Below are positions 55,202 through 63,246 of a stretch of DNA of 64,000 bases, piece by piece. A program made the translations under genes and the position numbers. The notes under the pieces were generated by a model. It saw only the letters and a program-made list of their open reading frames with translations. It did no database searches and was not told where the DNA came from. This stretch comes from an uncultured Candidatus Actinomarina sp. (lineage in GTDB: Bacteria; Actinomycetota; Acidimicrobiia; Actinomarinales; Actinomarinaceae): the NCBI GenBank assembly GCA_902625455.1, contig CACOBL010000001.1, forward strand, positions 432,191 through 496,190, read 5' to 3'. How positions within the stretch are numbered: position 1 is the first letter of the stretch; each line of letters opens with the position of its first letter.

Positions 55202-56122
55202 ATGAAAGTCTTGGTAATTGGTTCTCATGGTTTTTTAGGCAAGCATGTAAAAGCTATTCTTGATAAAGAAAATAAATACAATGTACTGGAAATAACAGGT
55301 AAAGATCATGTTGATATAACACAACAAGTTGCTTTGGATAATTATATGTCAGAATTTAAACCCAAAATAATTATCAACTGCGCAGCTTTTGTTGGAGGCA
55401 TCTCTTATGGGTACAAATATCCTGCCAAAATGTTAAGTGAAAACTCTTCAATGGCTATTAATCTTTACAATCTATCTTTAAAGCACAATGTTGAAAAATT
55501 GATTAATCCAATTTCAAATTGTGCGTATCCTGGTAAATTAACAACTTACAAAGAAGAACAATTTTTTGAAGGCCCTCCTGATAAGTCAGTTTATAATTAT
55601 GGAATTTCTAAAAGACTATATGTACAGCTTGGAAAAAGTTTCTTTGATGAAAACAATTTTTCTTCAGTAAATGTAGTAATTTCCAATATGTATGGTCCTC
55701 ATGATCATTTTGATATTGAAAGATCACACGCTTTAGGCGCAATTATAAAAAAAGTACATGATGCAAAAAAAGAAAATATCAATAAAGTTGAAATTTGGGG
55801 TACAGGAAAACCGATTCGAGAGTGGCTTTATGTTAAAGATGGCGCGGAAGCTCTTGTTAGGTCTATAGATTTGGATTCAGGACATCATTTTTTTAATGTT
55901 GGGGTTGAAAAAGGGATTTCAGTAATCGAACTTGCAAAAATTATAAAAGAAAAATTTGGTTGGAATGGTGAGTTTGAGCTAGATACTTCAAGACCTGATG
56001 GTGTCTATGAAAAAAAAGTAGATGGAAATCTAGGTCAAATAAAATTAGATTGGAAACCAGAAACAAATTTAAATGACGGAATCCAACAAACTGTAGATTG
56101 GTATATTAAGCATTATGATTAA
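55202..56122 (+). CDS. GDP-L-fucose synthase-like epimerase/reductase
   Basis: A 306-residue SDR. IGSHGFLGKHV is the cofactor loop, ISNCAYPG carries the Ser and Cys region, YNYGISK (about 131-137) the Tyr and Lys, and NMYGPHDHFDIERSHALGA is close to Fcl/WcaG. It would turn GDP-4-keto-6-deoxymannose into GDP-L-fucose or a related sugar. It overlaps the cupin gene by 8 bases. GDP-colitose or 6-deoxytalose enzymes are less likely alternatives. Confidence 0.85.
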   Translation: MKVLVIGSHGFLGKHVKAILDKENKYNVLEITGKDHVDITQQVALDNYMSEFKPKIIINCAAFVGGISYGYKYPAKMLSENSSMAINLYNLSLKHNVEKLINPISNCAYPGKLTTYKEEQFFEGPPDKSVYNYGISKRLYVQLGKSFFDENNFSSVNVVISNMYGPHDHFDIERSHALGAIIKKVHDAKKENINKVEIWGTGKPIREWLYVKDGAEALVRSIDLDSGHHFFNVGVEKGISVIELAKIIKEKFGWNGEFELDTSRPDGVYEKKVDGNLGQIKLDWKPETNLNDGIQQTVDWYIKHYD

Positions 56123-56540
56123 TGAAAATATTAAACAAATCATTTTTAATGACGAATTGTATTCAAGCATTTTCGATTTAAAAAATATAAAAGAAGGTTT
56201 AGATTTTTTTACTTCTGATGATGCATTCATCCAAGTTGGAACATGGAATTATCAAGAAGGAAAAATACTTGATGCACATTATCACAATACCTTTGAGAGA
56301 AAATCATATATAACCCAAGAAGTAGTTCTAGTTTTAGAAGGAAGCATAATTTGCAATCTTTATACAACACAGGGTGAGTTCATATCAAGTGAGGAAATAA
56401 ACCAAGGGCAGCTAATTGTTCAGTTCCAAGGAATCCACGAATATGAAATTAAAAAAGATAGTAAAGTTCTAGAAATAAAAAATGGGCCCTATTTTGGTCC
56501 AGAAAAAGATAGAACAAGAATAAATGTTAAAAATGATTAG
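56115..56540 (+). CDS. Cupin-domain protein
   Basis: A 141-residue single cupin. AHYHNTFERKSYITQEVVLVLEG holds the His and Glu of motif 1, and QGIHEYEI the His of motif 2. Such cupins in sugar islands act as isomerases or epimerases. Overlap with the fcl-like gene before it and the aminotransferase gene after it (17 bases) puts it in one pathway with them. Reaction unknown. Confidence 0.75.
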   Translation: MINENIKQIIFNDELYSSIFDLKNIKEGLDFFTSDDAFIQVGTWNYQEGKILDAHYHNTFERKSYITQEVVLVLEGSIICNLYTTQGEFISSEEINQGQLIVQFQGIHEYEIKKDSKVLEIKNGPYFGPEKDRTRINVKND

Positions 56541-57603
56541 TCAAGTAGAGCCAAATATTTCAAATGAGGACGTTCAGAATGTTACAGAATACATGTCATC
56601 TGGATCATGGATTACTGAACATAAAGTTACAGAAAAATTAGAAGAAAACGTCGCAAGCTATGTAAATAGAAAATATTCGGTAGCAGTACCAAACGGAACT
56701 ATAGCCATATATCTTGGCCTATTAGCATCTGGTATAAAGGAGGGATATAAAGTAGCAGTCCCAAATATTACTATGATTGCCACAATTAATGCAATAATCT
56801 GGGCAGGTGCCCAACCAGTAATTATTGATACTGATAATAGTTTATGCATGTCTTTAGAGTCTCTGAATTCAGTCTCAGATATTGATGCAGTTATTTTTGT
56901 TCCTTTAAATGGAAGAACTGGCTCAGGAATAGAAATTCAAGATTACTGTAAAAAAAATGACATTATATTAATTGAGGATTCTGCTCATGCATTAGGATCA
57001 TCCTACTTAAATCAAAAATGCGGTTCATTAGGCAATATAAGCATTCTTTCTTTTACCCCACATAAAATTATTACCATGGGCCAGGGAGGAATGGTTTTAC
57101 TAGATGATGACGATGTATATCAAAACCTAATAGACTTAAAAACCTTCAATAGAGAAAAAGACAAAAGTGATGTTCATAAAGGTTTTGGTTTAAATTTTAA
57201 AATTACAGACTTACAGGCAGCCCTAGGATTATCACAATTTAACAAGCTAGAAGAATTCATTGACATAAAAAAGAAGCTACATAATGAATATTCAAAATTT
57301 ATAGATGGAAAATATCTTAAACAATTTGAAGATATTGAAACACCTTGGTTTATTGATTTATACTGTGATGATCAGAAACAAAGAGAAGAACTTAAATTGT
57401 ATTTAAGCTCAAAAAATATTGAAACCAGATATTCTTATCCATCCTTAAGTAGTCAATCTTACTTACAAGGAACAAAGAAAGCTAAATTAAGTTACTCTGA
57501 AGAGATATCAGACTCCATCCTTTGGCTTCCATCATCAACAAATTTAACTAATGAAGATATTAAGTTCGTTTCTAATGAGGTAAACAACTTTTTTAATAAT
57601 TAA
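56524..57603 (+). CDS. DegT/DnrJ/EryC1-family PLP aminotransferase (perosamine synthase-like)
   Basis: A 359-residue sugar aminotransferase. Motifs: VAVPNGTIAIYLGLLASGI, VPNITMIATINAIIWAGAQPVIID, IEDSAHALGSSY, and the PLP lysine near 181 in SFTPHKIITMGQGG, then GLNFKITDLQAALGLSQ. After gmd it could make GDP-perosamine from the 4-keto sugar. It could also be the missing LegC-like step for the nonulosonic acid. No acetyltransferase is next to it. Confidence 0.88.
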   Translation: MLKMISQVEPNISNEDVQNVTEYMSSGSWITEHKVTEKLEENVASYVNRKYSVAVPNGTIAIYLGLLASGIKEGYKVAVPNITMIATINAIIWAGAQPVIIDTDNSLCMSLESLNSVSDIDAVIFVPLNGRTGSGIEIQDYCKKNDIILIEDSAHALGSSYLNQKCGSLGNISILSFTPHKIITMGQGGMVLLDDDDVYQNLIDLKTFNREKDKSDVHKGFGLNFKITDLQAALGLSQFNKLEEFIDIKKKLHNEYSKFIDGKYLKQFEDIETPWFIDLYCDDQKQREELKLYLSSKNIETRYSYPSLSSQSYLQGTKKAKLSYSEEISDSILWLPSSTNLTNEDIKFVSNEVNNFFNN

Positions 57604-57608
57604 GCTTG

Positions 57609-57923
57609 TCACTCTTCTTCATCGCTTAATTCATGTTCAAAATAATCAGAAACCTTTGACGTTAATTCATGTAAATTTTCTTCCAATTCAGAAACAATTT
57701 TACTAATTATATTTTTTGCTTCTTTTTTAATCTCTTCATCTTTTACAGTTTTTTCAATATTGCTTTTCAGCTCATTTAAGGTTGTACTAGCTGAGGTAAC
57801 AGTGTTTTTTAATGAATCTTTTAAGTCAGATGTTAGATCATCTTCATTAATACTATTTTTTATTTTATCTTTAATTTCCGAGATATTTTTATTTATCTCA
57901 GACCAATTATTTTTTTCTGTCAT
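57609..57923 (-). CDS. Small acidic helical (coiled-coil-like) protein
   Basis: A 104-residue charged protein made of heptad-like helices with an acidic tail (HELSDEEE) and no Cys, Trp or Pro. It resembles small stress or membrane-surface helical proteins in style only, and no family is recognised. It has its own promoter and is 5 bases from the convergent aminotransferase gene. Confidence 0.6.
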   Translation of the reverse strand: MTEKNNWSEINKNISEIKDKIKNSINEDDLTSDLKDSLKNTVTSASTTLNELKSNIEKTVKDEEIKKEAKNIISKIVSELEENLHELTSKVSDYFEHELSDEEE

Positions 57924-57930
57924 GTATTTA

Positions 57931-57936
57931 ATTATA
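57931..57936 (-). promoter_or_regulatory. -10 box (TATAAT) of the small helical protein gene
   Basis: On the minus strand a perfect TATAAT ends seven bases before the ATG at 57923. Confidence 0.5.
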
Positions 57937-57940
57937 AAAT

Positions 57941-58783
57941 CTAAAATTTTGCTTTGTCGCTAAACCTAAGATCAGGTTTTTTAGTAATTCGTTGTTTTGC
58001 CCAGCGAGCAGGAGCTATCAATCTAAAGAAAGGTGGTAGAAATGGTCTCGAATATTTCAAAAACTTCAGATTAAATTCTAAAATAATCTTTTTTAATTTT
58101 GTATCTTTTATCCCATACAGTTTTTTAAATTCTTTTGGTAATGTATTAAAAGCTGTAAATGCTATGAAAGGCCAAATTGGTTTTATATGTTTTGGCACTG
58201 GACCTCCTGCAATTATATCTTGAACATCTTTTGCTACATCTGTATAAAGTAAGTAATCTTTTTCTTGGGATTTTTTAATTACCCACTCCTTCAGACCATC
58301 GTGGGTTTTAGGCATTTTTTCAATATCAACTAACACTAAATCTGCGGACTTCATATTTTCAAGATGGTATTGGTTCTTCTCATCATTTGTTAATTTTTTT
58401 ACTGTTTTTTCATAAAAATATATTGATGATATTTGCAAACATGCATGTACCCAGAGTAATTGTTCATGATCAAGAGCATCATAAAACCCACCAGTTATTT
58501 CATCTTCACCCTTAATAACTTCATGCAATTTGTTAATTCGATGTGCACTTTCATCTGCTTCTTGCTTAGTGCCAAACGTGACTGAATTTTGCAATGAAAG
58601 AGTTCTAATTAGTCTTTTCCAGGGGTCTCTTTGGTAAAAAGATGTTTGTCTTGCTCCTGCGGCAATAAGTGGATGAGCAGCATGCATAAGCAATGCTCTT
58701 GCACCTCCAAACAAAACAGTAATTTCTTTATTAACTGTCCACATCATCGATTTTGGTCCAAAATAACCCGGATCTGATTTCAT
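57941..58783 (-). CDS. DUF2236/MpaB-family protein (heme oxygenase-like)
   Basis: A 280-residue protein of the family that includes latex-clearing protein and mycophenolate MpaB'-like enzymes, frequent in Actinobacteria. Signatures: ALLMHAAHPLIAAGARQT (H34 and H37), FGTKQEADESAHRINKLHEVIKG, and LDHEQLLWVHACLQISSIYFYE. These His residues fit heme binding. The substrate is unknown. It lies within a glycan region but has no evident link to it. Confidence 0.85.
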   Translation of the reverse strand: MKSDPGYFGPKSMMWTVNKEITVLFGGARALLMHAAHPLIAAGARQTSFYQRDPWKRLIRTLSLQNSVTFGTKQEADESAHRINKLHEVIKGEDEITGGFYDALDHEQLLWVHACLQISSIYFYEKTVKKLTNDEKNQYHLENMKSADLVLVDIEKMPKTHDGLKEWVIKKSQEKDYLLYTDVAKDVQDIIAGGPVPKHIKPIWPFIAFTAFNTLPKEFKKLYGIKDTKLKKIILEFNLKFLKYSRPFLPPFFRLIAPARWAKQRITKKPDLRFSDKAKF

Positions 58784-58790
58784 AGAGAAA

Positions 58791-58796
58791 ATTGTA
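58791..58796 (-). promoter_or_regulatory. -10 box of the DUF2236 gene, leaderless spacing
   Basis: On the minus strand TACAAT ends seven bases before the ATG at 58783. Confidence 0.4.
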
Positions 58797-58867
58797 TCAA
58801 AGTGTCGAAATATAAAAAACTATTAGTTTGAATTAATAATTAAACTTATACTTTATTGAGATAATTT

Positions 58868-60016
58868 ATGAACAAAACTATCCATTATATTACCTATCAA
58901 ACCTTTCCAGCGAATACAGCTAACAGCATTCAATCTATATCAAATATAAAATATTTAGTTCGTAAAGGAGTTAATGTAAAACTTTTCTTTCCCAAACGAG
59001 AAAAACAAAGTAATGACGACATTAGCGTTCTTCAAAATCACTATGATTTTAAAGAAGAATTTCATGCAGAATGTCTTGAGCACAAGCTTCCTTTTGGTAA
59101 AGTCAAGTACTTTAATAAACTTTCATATCTTTATAGCCACTTAGTTTGGTCAAGAAGAGCAGTTAAGAAGTTATTGAGAAAACACACCACACCTGATGTT
59201 TTTTTTACTAGGTCTGATTGGGTTTATTACTTTCTTTCTCTAAGAAACCAACATGTTGTTTTTGAATGTCACCAGTTAACTTACCTTAGAAAATTACTTG
59301 TAAATAAATCTATAAAAAAGGATAAGTCAAAATTAATTTGTCTAAACCAAGCAATTGCCAACGACCTGATGATTCCAGAATTGTACGCTAGCAAAATTAA
59401 AATTGTTCCAAATGGTTATGATGAAGACTTCTTTGAAAGTGATTATTCTAAAGAAAAAAAATCAAACAAAAAGAAACGAGTAGTCTTTGTTGGAAATCTA
59501 AAAAGGTTTGGTAAATCTAGAGGATTAAATAACATAGTAGATATATATGAATCTGAAAGCATACATGAGAGATTTGAACTAATAATAGTTGGTGGTCCAA
59601 ATAAAGTAGCCAAAGAACTTAAAGACGAGATTGAAAATCGTAAACTTGAAAATTCAGTCTCAGTTGTTGGTCAACAAAACAGAAGAGATGCATTAAACAT
59701 AGTAGAGAATTCTGACATAGGTGTTTTAATAAATGAAAAAGGCAACAAGCACTCCGAACTGTATACTTCTCCATTAAAATATTATGAATACTTACGTGGA
59801 AAACTAAAAGTAATTGCTGTAGATTTCCCATCACACAGGTCCTTAATGTTTTCAGATAAAATAATTTTCTTCAATTTAGAATCAAGAGAAAGTCTTATCA
59901 ATGCTTTGGAATTATCAATTAAAAATGAAACCCCTTTTCTGGAAGAAGATGAAATAAGAAAACTATCACTAGAAGCAAGAGCGACTACAATAATCAATTT
60001 TTGTTTTTTTCAATAA
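58868..60016 (+). CDS. Family 4 glycosyltransferase
   Basis: A 382-residue GT-B enzyme. The N-terminal HYITYQTFPANTANSIQSISN loop binds the acceptor. The C-terminal half has VVFVGNLKRFGKSRG, IVGGPN, and ELYTSPLKYYEYLRGK in place of the usual EGFG motif. It adds a sugar in a surface glycan; donor unknown. It resembles the convergent GT4 at 60784-61938 in motif style (SLYASPLKIFEFASC), and the two may be distant paralogues. Confidence 0.82.
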   Translation: MNKTIHYITYQTFPANTANSIQSISNIKYLVRKGVNVKLFFPKREKQSNDDISVLQNHYDFKEEFHAECLEHKLPFGKVKYFNKLSYLYSHLVWSRRAVKKLLRKHTTPDVFFTRSDWVYYFLSLRNQHVVFECHQLTYLRKLLVNKSIKKDKSKLICLNQAIANDLMIPELYASKIKIVPNGYDEDFFESDYSKEKKSNKKKRVVFVGNLKRFGKSRGLNNIVDIYESESIHERFELIIVGGPNKVAKELKDEIENRKLENSVSVVGQQNRRDALNIVENSDIGVLINEKGNKHSELYTSPLKYYEYLRGKLKVIAVDFPSHRSLMFSDKIIFFNLESRESLINALELSIKNETPFLEEDEIRKLSLEARATTIINFCFFQ

Positions 60017-60705
60017 TGAGAAATGTTATTAAATATATCTACCGTTATCTCCATTATTTATTGGGTTTCATTAGCCAAGTTATACCGATAGGGAGTTTAT
60101 TTTATACAATTGAGGAGACGCCGTCACTAGAAAAAGACTCAAATCAATATTTAATTGATTCATTAAAAGAGTCAAAATTTTATCTTGAATATGGTTCTGG
60201 TGGCTCAACCGTATTAGCCTCTAAGCTAGGTATAAACTATATAACTATAGACACAGACTTACTTTTTCTCAATGCTGTAAAGCACAAGGTCAATAAGATT
60301 GGAGATAAAAAATTATCAAAACAATCATATCTACACATAAATATTGGTCCTACTTCAAGGTGGGGGCACCCATTATTTCCTGAAACTAGAAAACAATCGC
60401 TACTAACAAAATTTAAAAATTATTCAGATCCAAAATTTTTTATGAGAGATAAACCAGATTTAATAATGATTGATGGTCGGTTTAGAGTTGCCACTCTACT
60501 TAGAATGTATGATTTTCTTAAATCCTATTCAGGTTGGCAGGTACTGTTTGACGATTTTTTTTCTAGGGAAGAGTATAAAATTGTTTCTAAATTTTTTTTA
60601 ATAGATGAGAGAATTGGAAGACTGGCAGTAATAAAAAATGTAGTAAATTGCAATCCTGAAGAATTGAATGATGCAATAAATAAATATGTACTCAATCCTT
60701 ACTAA
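60016..60705 (+). CDS. Methyltransferase-like protein
   Basis: About 229 residues. A short hydrophobic N terminus is followed by a Rossmann-type region: FYLEYGSGGSTVLASKLG (SAM-type loop), ITIDTD, then PDLIMIDGRFRVATLLRMYDFL and VLFDDFFS. This fits class I methyltransferases of the kind found in glycan islands. I prefer ATG at 60016, which overlaps the previous TAA as TAATG; an in-frame TTG at 60001 would overlap more. Substrate unknown. Confidence 0.65.
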   Translation: MRNVIKYIYRYLHYLLGFISQVIPIGSLFYTIEETPSLEKDSNQYLIDSLKESKFYLEYGSGGSTVLASKLGINYITIDTDLLFLNAVKHKVNKIGDKKLSKQSYLHINIGPTSRWGHPLFPETRKQSLLTKFKNYSDPKFFMRDKPDLIMIDGRFRVATLLRMYDFLKSYSGWQVLFDDFFSREEYKIVSKFFLIDERIGRLAVIKNVVNCNPEELNDAINKYVLNPY

Positions 60706-60720
60706 AATTTATATTAGTAA
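60699..60720. terminator. Possible bidirectional hairpin between convergent transcripts
   Basis: TTACTAA and TTAGTAA make perfect 7-base arms around an 8-base loop, between the methyltransferase-like stop and the tRNA-Arg 3' end. It is AT-only except for one G-C pair and has no U run, so it is weak. Confidence 0.3.
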
Positions 60721-60732
60721 CTAAAGTAATAG

Positions 60733-60806
60733 CACGTCCGGAGGGACTCGAACCCCCAACCCCCTGATCCGAAGTCAGGTGCTCTATCCAGTTGAGCTAC
60801 GGACGC
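60733..60806 (-). tRNA. tRNA-Arg (TCG)
   Basis: A 74-base cloverleaf on the minus strand: acceptor GCGTCCG with CGGACGT, a D arm with GCTC/GAGC, anticodon loop CTTCGGA giving TCG, and T loop TTCGAGT. The first acceptor pair is G1-U72, an unusual wobble, with discriminator G. CCA is not encoded. Its 5' end carries the last codons and stop of the upstream glycosyltransferase gene. Confidence 0.93.
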
Positions 60807-61938
60807 TTGCAATAATTTTCTTTGTTCTACTAGACCAGCTTAACTTATCAATATTTTTTAAAGATTTTTTGCTTAGCTCAGTTCTTAATTCATCGTTAAG
60901 AATCAAAGATTCTAATTTATTTCTAAAATCATTAAAATCATCATGTTGAAAAAATTCCAAACCTAAATCTAGCTCCGCTAATTCTAAATGAGATTTAATG
61001 TTTGATAACAGAACAGGTATACCGCAAGAAGCAAATTCAAATATTTTCAAAGGCGATGCATACAAACTCATATGTTCATCGTTAGGATAGGGTACTATCC
61101 CAATGTTTAGATTTGATATTAATTCAGGAACTTTTGTGTGAGGCATAAAATCTTTGATTGTAAAATTTTCTCTTTGATTTATTTTTTCTATATAGTCGGT
61201 GATTTCGTCTAGTTTCTTCTTTGGCCCTCCTACAATCAAAGTATTTGTTGTTACTTTATTATTTATTTCTGCAATTTCTTTTACAGAGCTCAATACCCCT
61301 TTATCTATACCGTAAGTTTCTAAAAAGCCAATATATCCTATTTTTATAATTTCATTTTTTGATACCACAGGTTTAAAAAGCTCCCTATCTACTCCATTAG
61401 GCAAGTACAACGGCTTATTAATAGATTTATTTAAATCATTTAAAGATTGCTTAGTTACAGCAATTAAATATACATTTTTATCTTTTTTTAATTTTGAAAT
61501 TGAAAATTTTTGTATAAATCTTGCCACACCATGTTTTTCATATATTGTTATATCAAAAAACTTTTTAACGATAAGTAAAATATTTGGATTAGTAGACCAT
61601 ACATAGTTTTCACCATCAAAGTATTTTTTTAATCTAACTGACCAAATAAATGTATTTAAAGAGTAAATAATTTTTTTTAAAAAACTGGGTAAAAAGTTAT
61701 AAATTGAATAACTTGTTATATCAAAGTTATTAATTTCTTTAAACGCAATCCCTCTTTTGACTCCGTAATATTTTTCTGGTCTTTCATTAATTGTTTTTGT
61801 ATTGTATGTTTTTGGATAATAAATAGAAACATTGAAGCCACTATCAATAAAACTATTCGCAATCTGGATTAAATGATTTCCATAAGCCATCTCTGAAGGG
61901 AATCTTGCATAAGTAATGATTGCAATCTTTTTATTCAT
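60784..61938 (-). CDS. Family 4 glycosyltransferase
   Basis: A 384-residue GT-B enzyme. IAIITYARFPSEMAYGNHLIQIA is the acceptor side. IGYIGFLETYGIDKG, IVGGPKKK and IVPYPNDEHMSLYASPLKIFEFASCGIPVL are the donor side, with Glu in the usual E..E-type motif. The last eight residues (ASVRSSTG) and the stop are read from the tRNA-Arg gene, an overlap of 23 bases. Its start overlaps the membrane gene upstream by 4 bases (ATGA). Confidence 0.88.
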   Translation of the reverse strand: MNKKIAIITYARFPSEMAYGNHLIQIANSFIDSGFNVSIYYPKTYNTKTINERPEKYYGVKRGIAFKEINNFDITSYSIYNFLPSFLKKIIYSLNTFIWSVRLKKYFDGENYVWSTNPNILLIVKKFFDITIYEKHGVARFIQKFSISKLKKDKNVYLIAVTKQSLNDLNKSINKPLYLPNGVDRELFKPVVSKNEIIKIGYIGFLETYGIDKGVLSSVKEIAEINNKVTTNTLIVGGPKKKLDEITDYIEKINQRENFTIKDFMPHTKVPELISNLNIGIVPYPNDEHMSLYASPLKIFEFASCGIPVLLSNIKSHLELAELDLGLEFFQHDDFNDFRNKLESLILNDELRTELSKKSLKNIDKLSWSSRTKKIIASVRSSTG

Positions 61939-63155
61939 TTATTCGGACATCCTTTAGACCATGCATCATACAGAGTAATTTGTGAATTTTCGTAGTGGAA
62001 TTCTTTTTTTTCTCCAATTGAGTTTCTTAGTTCATAATCTTCTAATAAAAAACCTTTTTCAACTTTAATTGCGAACGTGATATTTGAAGCGCTATCAACC
62101 TTATCTACTTCAAAAAATTTTAAATCAATAAAATTGCTTAAAATTACAGATATAAGAATTATAAATACAGCTCTATTTTTACTATGTCTTAATAAAATCA
62201 TAAGTGCAACAAATGCAGGTATCAGGTGTCCCTCTTCAGTTGGTAGCCTTAAAAAACTTAGTTGGAAAAAAATAAATAATAAAAAAATATAAAAAGATTC
62301 TTTTTTGAGGGCTATCTTGAATTTTAAAAAATTTCCTATGAAAAGTATTGTCCCAACTGTACCTAAAAATGGCACTTGTTTTAAAATAAATCTTCCTAAC
62401 CTGTCAATTACTGTGTGATCAGTATTAGTTAAGTTGAGCATACAAATTAAATCACTCCATTGACTGTATATTTCCTCAGACTGGTAAAACGAAAATAAAT
62501 TTGAATAAAAAAGGTAATAAAAAAATGAGGAAGCAAATAAAGTAATTAAAAATATTTTAAAACTGGAGATATATGTTTTTCTATAGATGGACTGATACAA
62601 CAAAATAACAATTAAAAAAATAAGATTACTTAGTCTTGTAGATATTGATATGAATAAGAATATTGAAACATATAAGTTAAAATATTTAATTTCATATTTG
62701 AACATTGTAAAATAGATTCCTAGAAAGCCAAAAAAGCTTCCTAGGAAATAATCTATTACTGAAAAACCGGATATTAAATAAATTGGTGAAAATACAATTA
62801 TTAAGTAGATTAAAAAATTATCATTTTTAAATCTTTTAAAAAAGCAGTAAATTAAAAAATTAAAACTTATCGTTAAGCCAAACTGGAACAGAAGCAAAAG
62901 TTGCTCTTTTGATACATGAATTAGATCAGAAAGAGTAATTATTAATCCAACAATTAACTCATACATCGGAAATCCAGGCGGCCTTGATGGAATATAAAGC
63001 TTTAATATTTCATAATTTTTAAATGTCCCAAATAATGCATAAGAGTCCCAATCAGATCCAATATTTCCTTTTAAAAAAAATGGAAAAAAAAAGATAAAAG
63101 TCAGAATTGTCGAAAAATAGAGATATATTCTAGGTTTATAATTTAACATTTTCAT
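61935..63155 (-). CDS. Polytopic membrane protein, GT-C glycosyltransferase-like
   Basis: A 406-residue protein with about ten membrane segments. The first outer loop, GNIGSDWDSYALFGTF, then PSRPPGFPMYELIVGL (about 57-72), has the acidic residues and RPPG(F)P turn of GT39/GT83-like enzymes that use polyprenyl-phosphate sugars. A C-terminal soluble tail follows. It is translationally coupled to the GT4 gene downstream, so both likely modify one glycan. Confidence 0.65.
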   Translation of the reverse strand: MKMLNYKPRIYLYFSTILTFIFFFPFFLKGNIGSDWDSYALFGTFKNYEILKLYIPSRPPGFPMYELIVGLIITLSDLIHVSKEQLLLLFQFGLTISFNFLIYCFFKRFKNDNFLIYLIIVFSPIYLISGFSVIDYFLGSFFGFLGIYFTMFKYEIKYFNLYVSIFLFISISTRLSNLIFLIVILLYQSIYRKTYISSFKIFLITLFASSFFYYLFYSNLFSFYQSEEIYSQWSDLICMLNLTNTDHTVIDRLGRFILKQVPFLGTVGTILFIGNFLKFKIALKKESFYIFLLFIFFQLSFLRLPTEEGHLIPAFVALMILLRHSKNRAVFIILISVILSNFIDLKFFEVDKVDSASNITFAIKVEKGFLLEDYELRNSIGEKKEFHYENSQITLYDAWSKGCPNK

Positions 63156-63160
63156 TCTTG

Positions 63161-63166
63161 ATTATA
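63161..63166 (-). promoter_or_regulatory. -10 box (TATAAT) of the membrane glycosyltransferase-GT4 pair
   Basis: On the minus strand a perfect TATAAT ends five bases before the ATG at 63155. Confidence 0.45.
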
Positions 63167-63246
63167 GAATTAAAAAATATTTGAAAAATTAATAATTACT
63201 TTTAAGTTATTACAAATTCACAAAACGGTCTTTAAGATAGAATTAT

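Noticed and set aside
60001..60015. TTG at 60001 as start of the methyltransferase-like gene
   Set aside because: ATG at 60016 shares a base with the upstream TAA and gives a normal N terminus; the TTG form adds only a short Phe-rich tail.
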